The position numbers were made by a program, and so were the translations under genes. The notes below the pieces were generated by a model. The model did no database searches and was not told where the DNA came from. It saw only the letters and a program-made list of their open reading frames with translations. A stretch of 64,000 nt of DNA from Icerya purchasi (Eukaryota; Arthropoda; Insecta; Hemiptera; Monophlebidae): the NCBI GenBank assembly GCA_039619475.1, contig CM077115.1, forward strand, positions 42,036,944 to 42,100,943. The letters are read 5' to 3'. Of the stretch, positions 34,485 to 46,690 are shown in pieces. How positions within the stretch are numbered: position 1 is the first letter of the stretch; the number at the start of each line of letters is the position of its first letter.

Positions 34485-35896
34485 TTTTAATTTTCATAGT
34501 TTGAAAATAGTGTTAGGAAAATCGCAGGCAGTGAATGTAACGTCGAACTAGAAAAAAGCAATACTATCTTACATAACGGAGGGTCCGTTATTACATGATA
34601 CGAATAAATTACATAAAATAAACTAATAAATAATCGTTGATTATGCTGCGAGCGAGATGTGAAAGTGCGTGAGATGATAATTCTGTTGTCGGTCATAGGT
34701 GAATGTACACCACCATACCGACGAATGAATCTGAGCGCGAGCAACCGTCTTTTCCGAAATGGGAAATGAGCGATGACAGGATAGCGAAAAAAAAGAATCG
34801 AAGAAAAGACTGCCGAAGGATTTTTGATAGGTGACCTCACCGCCGAAATTTTACCTTCTTTCTCAGGTCTCTGTTTAATTTTTTAGCTCCTCTCGTGGTT
34901 TCTTACTGACCATGTTACCTGCCACAGTAAAAAACGGTTACCACCCTGATTAACCGTTCAGTTTTTAAATTACGGGTAAAATATCGAAATTCGTGATAAA
35001 AGAAACTTTTGTATAATTTACCTATCTGAACTCTTCTCGCTGATCGGAATTTTGTAGACCGACAGCGGAGCACGTTGTCACCGCCGACAACAGGATAAGT
35101 AGAATTTAAATTATTATTCCAATCGTGTTGAATTTATAAATTTGTGAACACTGCTAATTATGTGTTTTCAGCGACTGGTTGACCGAGAAAAATTTGGGCA
35201 GGAACAATTTTATAACATAAAATTTAAAATACACAATTAACTACCTTTTTATCATAACATAATAATAATGATAATAATAATCGTAAAATTCATAAACGAA
35301 TAAATAATTTAAAAAGAAAATGAATACGTCTACGGTATAATACCGTGGAGTCATCCATTGAGGGCATTTAAAACATATACCATTACATATGTAAAATTGA
35401 ACAGATAAGAAGTTCATCTATTTTGGGAGAGAATAAAAACCCGTGTTATCTCAGTCTTACAATGACCGGGATTCGGGAATGTCATTTTCAACAAAATAAA
35501 TATGAATCCGATGACAGGATTATTTCAATCGGTCGGCAGCCAAATACGGCATAAGACTATGCATCCGAGACAATGTATGACACGTCACTTAGCCAGCTCG
35601 TAAACGTTTACACACTATTCCGTTTAGTCTGATTTGAATTGTGCCGTGCGTATCTCTTCGTTTTAACATGCCTATCACAAAACTTTTACGCCGATCTTCA
35701 ATAATCAATACTAACGCTAATCACGCGAAGAAAGGAAAACAAAATAAAAAAAAAAAAAAAGAGACAACCCTAACAGCGGAAGATAAATATTTCTAATACG
35801 TAATAAACAGTTTCACTTAAATAGGAATGCTAGAAAAGTCTGTAACATTCGCATCCAGAACAGTTTGACAAACATTTATCTAAATTTTTCCGGACC
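34485..35896. other. Intergenic block, no gene seen
   Basis: Ordinary AT-rich sequence with TAATAATGATAATAATAATC near 35262-35281. The 117-codon antisense frame at 34487-34840 has no recognisable domain or splice support. Confidence 0.5.
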
Positions 35897-36167
35897 TAAA
35901 AAGTGCTCGGTTACCAAAAATCAGAGGTGTTATGAGTTATCGAGATTTGTCTAGTCCGAGATCCAAGTCGCTGACCCAGTGATAAATATCTAATCTGAAA
36001 TTAAATATTGGTTATACCGGAGCAATCTGGGAAAGTAAAAACGAATCTCTAGAAGAAAGGAACTGACCACAGTATTCTCTTCAGATCCATTAGACTTAGT
36101 ACAATATGAAAAGCTTAACTTTTCAATCTCCAACGTCCTGCCAAGGAGATGGGACTTACCTTACTAT
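35897..36167 (+). mobile_element. tRNA-derived SINE, copy 3 (5'-decayed)
   Basis: Retains CGGTTACCAAAAATCAGAGG from the anticodon-side region, then CCGAGATCCAAGTCGCT, ATCTGGGAAAGTAAA, AGAAAGGAACTGACCAC and the GATGGGACTTACCTTAC end. It shares the GATCCAAGTCGCT and TAATCTGAAATT variants with copy 4, so these two form a subtype apart from copies 1 and 2. The A box is lost and the tail is very short, which suggests an old insertion. Confidence 0.8.
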
Positions 36168-36317
36168 TTCCTGAAATCAGGCGAAAAGCAGAAAATAAAC
36201 ATTAAACTGGAATCTTCGAATAGTCTGAGTAACAATTAAAAAAATTAGAGGACATGAAAAAATAAAAAATATAAATATGTAGACATTCAAATGGCGCGTG
36301 TTAAATGTTTGGATTAT

Positions 36318-36361
<44 letters not shown>

Positions 36362-37099
36362 TGAAAATAAGAGGAACAGAATCAACTATTAGTAAAAATG
36401 AATGGTGCCAACGTAAATAAATCGAACCCGAAGCGAATAAGTAAATAAATTGGCGAGAGGGGTGCACGATATTAAAGCGGCGATAAATAAAAAATCAAAA
36501 AAGGTACAATTACGCTAAAAGAAGGGAAGTTCAATATCACGGACACAATGAGAATAATAAAATGTAACTGCGAAAAACAACCGTTATTTCGTAATTATTT
36601 ATCGAGGTAACTAGCGCCCCTTTTCTTGTACTTTCTAGTTTTCAACCTTGAATTTATCGGAAATAATGTTTTGAAGCTCATTTCGTGCAAATTGAAAACC
36701 TTGGACAATAATCGCTTAGAAATAAAATTCTTCCGATACAATTTTAACGATGAAACTGCCGCTGCTAGACAATTTGAAGTGGATGGGGTTGTGGACTCAC
36801 GAACGAATTAACATACCCCCATATAATTGCTAAACTACCACCGTATTAACGAAAAAATAGCGGATGATATCATCATCATCATCGCAATTCCTTAATCTGA
36901 TTTAAACTAGTGGACAACTCAATTGATCGAATCGAAATAAAAAATTTCCGAATGACACATCATTTACTTTATGTACATCTTTTTATATCTGTATTGATAC
37001 ATTTTTGTTTTGGTCTCCCTCTGGTTTTCTATAACCCTCAATTATTTATGTTAACATTCATTGTGTACGTATGTATGTCGAATAACTCTCCTTTTTCGT
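36168..37099. other. Intergenic block with (CA)n(TA)n
   Basis: Compound CACACA-TATATA microsatellite at about 36320-36361 inside AT-rich sequence. ATCATC repeats lie near 36869-36883. No gene was seen; the frames at 36177 and 36626 have no recognisable features. Confidence 0.5.
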
Positions 37100-37290
37100 T
37101 TTATTTTTTTCAGTTATTTTTCAATACTTGTTCGTTTTCTATCTTCTCCATGACGTTCTGCACATTCTTCAACAACGCCGAGTTTCAAACGTCTGCAACT
37201 AGTTTTGCCGTTCTTTTGTCTGCAGTCCACGTCTTCGATCCGTAAAGTAAGACGACGGGTATTTCAATAAATTTTTTCTTTAATTTCCTA
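37100..37290 (-). mobile_element. Non-LTR retrotransposon fragment, RT C-terminal side (LLYGSKTWT)
   Basis: The minus strand reads KKFIEIPVVLLYGSKTWTAD and continues KRTAKLVADV before a stop. VLLYGSETWT is the hallmark after the RT palm in A-rich-sense-strand LINEs often annotated as craniofacial development protein 2-like. Only this short piece is clear. The upstream minus sequence to about 37440 is A-rich and possibly part of the same copy, but unreadable. The + strand frame at 36910 is its shadow. Confidence 0.6.
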
Positions 37291-37299
37291 TTGATATCT

Positions 37300-38244
37300 T
37301 TTCTATTTTTTTACGATATGCTAATTTTTTTCCGCTTCTATCGTTTCTTTCCCAGATATTTTCTTTCTTTTTACACATTTCACTTTATTTTCTAATTATC
37401 CTCCGCCGTTTTACTGCATTACAATGTCGTGTTTTTTTTTTTTTTATTTATTTTCACGCTGTATGCTCTTAAAGCTTGAAATTATTTGAAGAAATAGGTG
37501 TCTTGTTCACTTTCTGTTGTTATAATATGTCGCCTGGAAAAAACTCGAATATTTATCGAATGGTTACATTTAATTGGACACCCTCTAATCCGCTTTCTTC
37601 AAAAGAAGGAAAGAGTGTGAGGAAAAAAAGTATTCGCAACTGCTAAATCTTATATCCATTTCAGCATCATCGATTTAAGATTATATAAATACACGAGACG
37701 TTTTATTCCTCGTTAATATTGCATAAGAAATTAAAATATAACGTGGGATGCTTTTCTAGAATTGGCGACAAAATGAGGTTCAAGAGAGTTCGTTGTGAAT
37801 GTTAATTTTATATTAGTACACAGACCACGGATGGTGAAAAACTTATCTACGTGCGATAATAAAAAATATGTTTAAAGAGACCACACTAAAAGCAGATTTA
37901 TTACCCCATGACAACGATCGAAATACTCTTCGCTTCTCTCTGTAAAGTGGAAAAGTACGGTTCCTTTAATGAAAGACCTTTACACATATAATGAATATAA
38001 TTCAGTGGCAACTTACACAAGAAATAATCCTCTAAATTCAACGCCTACTTTAATCTAGAAAATATTTAAGTGTAGCCATAATCTTAAAATCAATCAATGT
38101 CAATGTAAGGTAATATTAAAAATAATTAAAATTTTGTCATCAGAGAAAAGTTACTGATAATAACCTAATAATAATAAAAAACAAAAAAAAGTAAACCCAC
38201 TAATTAACAAACTGGTTGCTTACATTTTGCTAATGTGTACGTGT

Positions 38245-38249
<5 letters not shown>
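37300..38249. other. AT-rich block, no gene seen
   Basis: T-rich at 37300-37450 (perhaps LINE-derived) and then ordinary AT-rich DNA. No exon, repeat copy or element end was identified. Confidence 0.5.

Positions 38250-38277
<28 letters not shown>
38250..38277. repeat. (AT)n microsatellite bordering the ~380-bp repeat
   Basis: TA/AT run of about 28 bp directly abutting the 5' end of repeat copy 2, mirrored by another TA run at its 3' end. Confidence 0.9.
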
Positions 38278-38282
<5 letters not shown>

Positions 38283-38655
38283 TACAACGTAATTCTTAGG
38301 CTACCCCCCATTCGAAAAAATGTCCCAATTTTATGTAACGCTAAATGTCCCAGAAAAATGTCTCAATTTTATGTAACGTTTGTTATATTTTGTAGGATTT
38401 TTGTTATTGTTATTTAAAAAATGTAACAATTTTATGTAATGAAATATGTAACGAAAAAATGTCTTAATTTTATATAACAGAAGTTAAATGTTAGAATAGG
38501 ATTTTTGTGGTTATGTTATTTTTTGTGTATGTTGATGCCAGTAAGAATTACGTTGTAAATTTTGATCATTTTATACAAAGTATAGAAGAGAAAGAGATAG
38601 AAATGAAAGCAAGAGGGGTCAAAGGGCACAGCCCCTTGCGAGGCCAAAATGGCCG

Positions 38656-38659
<4 letters not shown>
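38278..38659 (+). repeat. Unclassified ~380-bp interspersed repeat, copy 2
   Basis: Full-length copy almost collinear with 3511-3891. The inner inverted pair is TTACAACGTAATTCTTAGG (38283-38301) and AAGAATTACGTTGTAAA (38544-38560). The 3' end has an AGGGGTC...CAGCCCCTTGCG block with the first hairpin slightly mismatched, and then GGCCAAAATGGCC. High similarity to copy 1 implies relatively recent spread or slow decay. The repeated frame MKARGVKGHSPLRGQNGRV arises from the repeat and is not evidence of a gene. Confidence 0.88.

Positions 38660-38699
<40 letters not shown>
38660..38699. repeat. (TA)n microsatellite
   Basis: Pure TA run of about 40 bp immediately after repeat copy 2. Confidence 0.95.
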
Positions 38700-38702
<3 letters not shown>

Positions 38703-40949
38703 CACACTTCTACATGCATACATACATTATATAAGAAATAAAAATGTAAACACATACTGTGAAATAATGCAAAATATCGATAAACCAAGAATTCAACAAT
38801 TAGAACTGTCAGTAATAATTAATTCTATTGAAAATTAACAAAGAGCATAAGTTTTTCAAAAAGCCTATCTATGAGACACCAAAGTAATTCGATTAAAAAC
38901 TATAAATATGATTTATTTTGATATCGAAAATAACAGTTCGGCGATATATCAAAAAGTACGCAAAAAAGAATACCTTACACCATCCTTAAAACATTTTACA
39001 TAGAAAATTTCGTAACTGAAAAAATTACTAATTTTGCCTGGGAATACATAGCATGATCCTCGAACCGATTACGTAATGTAAAATAATAAAGGAGCGAGGG
39101 AAAGGTGGTGGAAGCATAACGGCAGCTAGTCCGATAATTTGATTAAAGATTCGATTAATCAAAATCGAAATTAAACGGAAGTCAAAAACGCGGACAGTTG
39201 AAAAAATATTACTCTTTACGAAGCCTTTGAGCGAACGAGTGTAGAAGGCAGAGAGTGTTTAAAAAGGGCTATTTGCTCACAGCAGATTACTTGAAAATGA
39301 TAATAAGTACAATTTAAGCGAATATCCCGGGGTACACATTACCGGAGTTTGTTAAAAGTGATAGTAACATAATTTATAGAATCACGGTTATTCATTCTGA
39401 GTGACGTGAACATCTCCCTGCCAACCTTTAACCGCAAAACAGACCTGAACATCAATCAACACGAGACATAAAGAACTACAAAATCCAATTTAACACGAAC
39501 CCGCTGTTTAGGTATATGCCGAAGGATAAGTAAACTTAATTTCACATTGCTGGCAGAACACACGGGCAATATGGAGTTAACCTTATAGTAGCGACAGCGG
39601 TATTACATACTGCTCAGACTTCTTTTCTAGCCTACGTGTGGATGATAGACTGTTTTTTGATGATCTGAATCTTTCAGTGGTCTAATTGTGGTGATATTCA
39701 ATTGAATTATATATATTTTCTGTTTCAGCAGACATTACCGGTATCACTAATTTTTGGAACTTCTAAATTATTCTATTTTATCATTACCGTCGCGCTTTAT
39801 TATATAGAATTACCAGATAAGAATATCAATTAAGCTGATACTAGTTTTACCGATATTTCATAGAAAACCTTTGAACTAACTCTTGAATTAAAATAAAGTT
39901 AGTCAAGCATGATATTTCATGCGCTTAGTATTGTTTGACAGCACAGACGTGGTAGGGACTATTCAATGATTTTATAAGCAAATATTATGCGCTTAAAACT
40001 CATAGTCGTTAAATGAATAATATCGAACGTGCTTAATAAGGCAAACATATAGAGGAAACAAAAAGGTACAAAATAATAATAATACAAAAGTTCAGAAATT
40101 ACGTAAACGGTTATTAATTGAAGTTCCCCCCCCCCCGGCTAATTGAAGTTTTGCCATTCATCGCATTTAAGAAAAAACGTTGGAAGATCTGTCAACTGAT
40201 CAGCAGTAAATGTCGAAGTTATCGAGAAAAAAAAAAAAAAAAATCCTACTTTTACACAACCATTTTACGTGATTAACCATCGAATAGGCAATATTCGACC
40301 AATAAGCTATGCTTCCCGTTTAAAATATACCGCACGTTTTCTAGAAATTCAACTTATTTCAAAGCGCGTATAATTTAACGAGCAAAATTTCCAATTTTAT
40401 AAAAATAAATGATATTAAACAGATAAACAAACTCCAATTCACCATCTATCTCACTTGCTGCAACAGTGACGGAAGTTAAAAATAATTCATAGGTGTAAAT
40501 TAAAGGAAAACAAAAAGAAATGCAACATAATTATAAATGCATAAAAAATATTTAACAATAATGTCACATACATTTTCTAAGTGTTTCGAATACGTTCCAA
40601 CATTGAATCATGTTTTGGCAAAAAACTTCATCATACGCATATATACATGTATGTGCGTAAGAAAATGAATAAAAATAAATATGAAGTTTTAGCAGAGGTG
40701 CAGCTTCAATGATCTTTTATTTGGATTATTCTGATATGGTTTTTGATTGTGACTCAGAATGAAAAAAAAAAAAAAAAATCAACAGGCAACGAGCGTCTAT
40801 GATCCTACATACAAAGTATTCAAGGCGTCAAGTAAGCTTGCTCCATTTATTAGAGTTCTTCTTTTACATATTGTCTACCGAAGTAGGATTTTTAGTCAGT
40901 TTTTTTTAGTTTTCAACTATTCGCCCATTTAAATTTTTTTCCTCCATCG
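38700..40949. other. Intergenic block, no gene seen
   Basis: AT-rich, with a C11 run at about 40126-40136 and A tracts at 40229-40243 and 40761-40777. There is no exon, element end or family motif. Confidence 0.55.
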
Positions 40950-41060
40950 ATTTCCATTCGATATATATATTTTTAATTTTTTTTCTAACACACCTTTCAT
41001 CTCTTCCTTCAACGTGGCCAAACCACTAAAGTTTTCGAATTTTTTTCTTTATTTCGCGGC
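40950..41060 (-). mobile_element. Small LINE C-terminal fragment (WFGHV)
   Basis: The minus strand reads a KLxWFGHVEGRDERCVRKKI block. This is the WFGHV-R-M signature following the YGSETWT region in craniofacial-development-2-like LINEs. Only about 35 codons are legible. Minus-strand A/G-rich sequence further upstream (about 41380-42050) may belong to a related copy but could not be read. Confidence 0.5.
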
Positions 41061-44000
41061 AATATTTATATGTTCGAAATATAAGGTGAGGTTAAATAAC
41101 GTTCGATGTTGACATGCTATATTAAAAATTTCAACCAAAACAAACGTGTGATACACAGTTTAGATCCGACTGTGCGTAATAACTAAACATAAATTGTTTG
41201 TTTTCTTTTGCTTTTTTTAAACATACTGTTGTTTTAGTTTACAAATGTTTTACGTAATAAAAAAATAACAAGTGTTTCGTATTGTTTAAAGGTATATCAT
41301 TAGCAGTTCGCATTAACAGAAGGTGAGCCGCCAACAGGTATAAAAATTACTTTCAACAAAAGAAGTCCTTCTTCCGATTACGTAACACTTCTCATACGCT
41401 CGCTCATTCATGATCATTTCCTCCTTCATTCGATCGAGATGTGAATTCCTAGTCATTTAATTATTGTGCGTAATGAATCAAAGGATTATTAGTCCGTTCT
41501 TCCGTTTCCAGTGGAAGATTTTTGGGAACATTTTCAGCTCAAAATATTGCTTCTCTTTCCTTAAATGACCCATTCTAGATTATGGCTCATCAACTCCTAT
41601 TCTTTTTTATTTTCTAATTCTGGCTCCTTTTACTACTTAACCATCTCTTCGCCTCTGTCCACAATTTTTTAGATAGTACCCCTTACACGCTTCACCATTT
41701 CGTCGCCTTCGTTTTAATCATAGTCTTCTTCCTGCATCATTTTATCGGTTTTCATCTGCTTCTATTCCATTTTATCCCTCTTCTAATTAATTTTCGTGTG
41801 ACCTTGATATGTTTTATTTTAATGGTCTTCTCTGCTGAACAATCGTTCTTCTACTGTTCTCCTACTAAAACTCAGTAGTATCCCTACTCTCCTTATCAGT
41901 ACTTCTTATATTCTCTCATTTCCTTCTTATTTCTGCCATCGAATTATTTTTATCCTCTGTCCTTAAACGTTTAAGAATACAACTTTATTTTCTTCTCTTT
42001 CCGATTTCATGGGTTGATGTCCTCGATGACGAACCTATTCAAAATAGAAAAAGAAAAAATTGCAAAGCGAAGACGATAACTGGGAATCATTTATATTTGT
42101 CGACATTTTTTACAATGCAATAAGTGTACAAGAGATGTTTTTACAGCACAATTAATGATCGTGATAGATCGTTGGATTATTACTTGGCGACTAAACAAGT
42201 TTAATAATACTCGAAGAATAAAATGGCAATGCTAATAAGAAATTGTATATGTATTTCTGCCTTCAAAATTTTACAGTATTTATGATTTAACGTCGAACGA
42301 CAGATTAAAAGGTGTTACATTTTTGACCAAACTAAAATGCTCTAGGATTATCTGAAATGAAATACCCGAGACAGTTTGACAAAATCTGATGGATATAAAA
42401 AAATTTATACCGAAGTCAAACAGAGAGGTATATTACTATTTATCAACAACGGAAACTGGTCTACGGTGCTCCGATAAATATTCAAGAATTAATAAACTTA
42501 AAGAAAAGTATACGAGTTTATACAAAACGAGATAGCAGTTTTTAGCTCTTTATTTTGGTCATTCTGCACTACGCGAGCGCACATGTAAAGGAAGTGGAGC
42601 GAATATATTGCGTTATTAAAGTTACAAGGATAGAATAATGTGTTAAATGGTCGGTCATTTGCCCCCCCCCCGTATTATGAGTAATACAACGGAGAATTGA
42701 CGCTGGGCTTCGCAGCTGACAAGGTAGCAGTATGAAGGTACCCCCTTACTTATTCAAAATAAATTTCTGCAACTTTTTTTGATTTTCTAGACTTTTCCAA
42801 CGTTTTTTTAAATAGTTTTATAGAAAATACTGTACATAATTTGTAAATTTTGCGAAATATACTTTCTTATCATACCCCCATGATGCAGGCATACTCATAT
42901 TCCGAAGAAAACATCTCAAGTCCCTAAATACAACTTTTTACCTATTGGTTGTAGCGCGGGTCGTTACAATCTCTTGCTTCTTCAACTACTAGCAAAGTCC
43001 AATGAGGTGTTTTATTATCTACCTGTAAATTTTTCATTTACTAGGGTATTTTGCAATCATTTGAAATACATTGAATTTTTATACGCCGCAAATTCAAGCG
43101 GAGGAGAATTCCTTTATGTTCTTCGAATTTCCTGACCTTTTCCTGTTTAATGAAATTGCCCAACTTTCACGGTTTTCCAGAAGTCGTGCCCCGAGCATGG
43201 AAAGATTGCGTTAACATTTCAACCTCTAACCTCTGTTCGAATTAAAATTCTACTAGAATCAGCGGTTATTGAAATGTCCTAGCGGTTTAAACATTTCTAT
43301 TAATAAAAATTTTAAAAAATCTGTACATACAACATTTAGGAACAAGAAACTTTGTCAACAATATCGCTGTAAATAATTAAGTAGTTCCCGTTAAAGATTA
43401 AGTACTTCATTCTGTCCTTCTCTTCGCCATCCATTATCTCATCCGTTAGTTCCTTCATATTGTCCATATCTGACCGAATCAAAATTTAACTGACGGCTCT
43501 TTTCTTTTTTGTTATTTCTGGGTGTAGGTCCTTAGCTGACGTGCCCAAAGGGGGGATGGATCTTTAAAAAAAAAAAAAAAAAACAAAAAAAGACGGGGAG
43601 GTATTAAGCTGAAAGAATGTCCGGACCAACTTGGCAATTTCACTATTAGACAACTCCGAGAATAAATCAAAGCTGACTTAAACGTCAACAGAACTCACGT
43701 AATTCGTTAAACAACACTTCTTGCGCACCCATATCGGAATCCTCGTCACTGGTTCAGACATTGCTTCAAATTATTACTCTCAATAGCGGAGAAGTAAAAA
43801 AAAAAATAAAGAAAAGATCCTTAGTCTCCGTTAAACCTTTGATTATGAATCATTTCGCATTTAAATAATTGTTTTCGATTTTTTAAATTTAATTTGGGCG
43901 GAAGTTATGAGGCGCGGTGTTAAGAATTCATTAGGTACTTTTACACGGTGGCATTTACACTAAATATATTTTTTACGGTACTATCATCGGAAAAATACAT

Positions 44001-45090
44001 CGAAAAAGATCCTCGAAGAAAGTTTTTCTTCTCTTTAACTTGTAAAAACAAAAACTACGAATTTTTTCGAAAAAAAATATGATAATACCTTCAAAAACGT
44101 AATTCCGGGTAGTAAAACGTGTAATAACAATTTAATTGATCACATTCGATCCGTAGAATCATTCTATAAACATACGTATGTTTCTTAAATCACTCTACAC
44201 GTTGCACTCGCGGAATAATATGAAATAATGTTACGAAATAAATAACTGAAGTGTGACAGATTTTTTTCCCGTTTACATGACGTAAAGTCTCAATTGAGAT
44301 TTACCCGTTAACAAAAATTATATAAAAACTATCGCACGGGGGAGGATGCAGCGAGTGTCCCTATATTATACTTAGAGGTCTGAACGAACTAGTAGTAGTT
44401 TACACGTACATACCAATATGTAGCACGTCTACCAAAAGCTTTGCTAGGGCTTATTACGAACTCGCAGATCAATCAATATAGTACTACTCACGAACGATTA
44501 TTAACCTCGAATTCGTATATGTTGCGTCATTTTTTTATACTTGAAAATATTCTATTGTACTCGAGATAAAAATAACTTCCGAATTCGCGAACCAGAGATA
44601 TTAATAATTATCCGCTTTAAAGTGTATCGAAAAAGAAAAAAAAAAAGAGAGAAAAAAATTAAGATCATCGCGAAACAAAAATATTATACCTCTGTCATGG
44701 TCCGGCGGCCGACCTCTAGATATTCAGATATCGAAATTCACCGGTAAAGGGGAACTGACCAAGTGACATCCGCAGATCAAGACAAAAAACAGGATTGGTT
44801 CACGAATGCGACAGAAGAAAAGTTACACACACTGGTAAATAAGCGTATTACTAATGGTTTTTTTTTTTCTCCTAACAAACCCAACGCAAAATATATCGCG
44901 AGAACTACTCGGTCGATAGAATTTTCGACAAAATAAAATCTCGGAAACAATCGAGACCGATAGTCTGTGTTAATTTTATCAGAATCGTTTGAGTCCTTCC
45001 CAAAAAAAAACAAAACAAAAACAACAACAATTACATTAGCGAACAAAGCGATGTACACCCCTACGGAATTCAGTTTCCAACATTCGGAAT
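41061..45090. other. Intergenic block, no gene supported
   Basis: The pyrimidine-rich part at about 41380-42020 may be decayed antisense LINE. A C10 run lies at 42662-42671 and an A tract at 43567-43582. The rest is plain AT-rich DNA. The antisense frame at 44777-45241 owes its length to the minisatellite at 45091 and is not called. Confidence 0.5.
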
Positions 45091-45162
45091 GGGATGACGT
45101 TACGAAATGGGTTGACGTTACGAAATGGGATGACGTTACGAAATGGGATGACGTTGCGAAAT
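45091..45162 (+). repeat. 18-bp minisatellite with CRE-like TGACGT core, four units
   Basis: Four in-register 18-mers, GGGATGACGTTACGAAAT with single substitutions in units 2 and 4. Each carries TGACGT, the core of cAMP-response/ATF sites, as TGACGTTAC or TGACGTTGC. Because 18 is divisible by three, both strands stay open, encoding WDDVTK repeats on + and HFVTSS repeats on -. A regulatory role is inference only. Confidence 0.9.
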
Positions 45163-45399
45163 CGGCAGCCCCCCGAGTGACAAAGGTTCCAACATAATTA
45201 CAACTTTCTCGAATAAATCCGATGTTAAAGTTTTTTATCAATTTATTTGTTTCTTAATATACCGAATATTTTAGAATAATACGACTGACAGAGCAGCAGG
45301 CTTTGTCGAAAGTATTTAAAAGGATCCATTTTTAGGATACAGCTTTCCGATGAGAACGCTGGGGGGGGGGGGACTCAGGCAGTACACATTCGTTGTAGT

Positions 45400-46690
45400 A
45401 CACGCGACCGACCGATTGACAATTCTAAGCAGAAAAGAAGCTTACCCTTACTTATTAAATGCACCTTCTTCATCGTATCGCATATCGATACGTTAATGTA
45501 ACGGGGATCACTTACCGTCAGAAGGCATTGCTTCGACTCTGCTAAAGTGCCGAACAACGATATTTTAAATGATATCAACGCGCAGTACTCATCTTTATGT
45601 CGCGATACACGAAGTATTCTGTCGAAAAATATTGAAAGTAAACTAGTAGACTGATAGCAGTGCACCGGAAGCGGTCGAGATTAAATTGATATTAATAGAG
45701 CGACGATTATGGTAATTCTTATTGCGACCGGGCGGAAGGGGAGGGGGTCGATTGTAGTGTGTTCGTTAAAAATGTTTAATAAATTGTACGCCGCGCGCCC
45801 CGCAGGCAATGACGACAACTCGAAATTAAATAATAAAGCGGGTCGTTAATGTCACACAGTTCTGCGTTAACGTTTAGATTCGGAAGCGAAAGCAATGGTC
45901 GCCTGGCTCGAGGGATGTATGGAACTGGCTCAAGATCGTTCGACCATCGCCAGCGTACGAACTAACGAACGTAACTGAAGTGTATACACGTCAACGTCGC
46001 GCGAACCGTTCGATTTTTACGAAAGATACATTTACGAGGAGCTGCATCATAATATATTATGCTGCTCGTTCGACAATCATTAAACTCTATGCGTTCACGT
46101 CAATGTCGGATAGAACAGAGAGGGCCTAGTCCGAGACAGGTCGACGCAGAAATAAAAACACGCATCATAGTGGTGTGTATACAGACGCATGAACAACATA
46201 GAAACCATATTTAATAAACGGTAGACTGGAAAACTCGCATTTCGTTCGCCACCTTTGTCTCATTTAGTCGACGAGCCGTATTTTTAAATGCAAATAAAGA
46301 CGGTCGCACACGTGAAATCGATAACTGGAAATAGTTCAAATAGTCCGTACGGAATTCTAAGGGGAGCCCGCGCATATGAGTAATGAAAATCGCAGAAAAA
46401 AAGAAACCTGTTTACATTCAAATCCAGACGTAGACCATCTGTTCGTTCGCGGCACTACCGAATGGACTGAAATCATTCGTTTGGCTATGCGCGAACGCTT
46501 TTCTCGCATCGTAATAAGTAGCGTACAAGAAATATACTGCTGCGCGCCCGTTTATACTACGAGCAAACCGGGAAACCAGTTCTCGAGGTTATTTAGATAG
46601 GCGCGGATTGAGATTCGAGCTACCATTACGATATTTCCAAAAATAACAAAGCGACAGCGCCCCCCCCACACATGTAAAGGCTTCGGGGCG
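45400..46690. promoter_or_regulatory. CpG-rich, GC-elevated block, possible promoter or enhancer
   Basis: CpG is dense, with repeated CGAACG, GCGCG, ACGTC and CGTTCG words and few long A/T tracts, unlike the DNA on both sides. Polypurine GGGCGGAAGGGGAGGGGG lies at about 45730-45748 and a C-run at about 46661-46668. The open frame at 46376-46600 has no family match and may be incidental. Base composition is consistent with a promoter, an enhancer or an unrecognised exon cluster; I could not define splice sites. Confidence 0.3.

Noticed and set aside
41990..42040. Similarity of GATGTCCTCGATGACGAACC to the window end (63970-63995)
   Set aside because: The match is only about 25-30 bp and the adjacent sequence reads better as antisense LINE, so a shared 3' end is unproven.
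44777..45241. 154-codon minus-strand frame, the longest in the window
   Set aside because: It is held open by the 18-bp minisatellite and hydrophobic low-complexity sequence; no domain or splice support.
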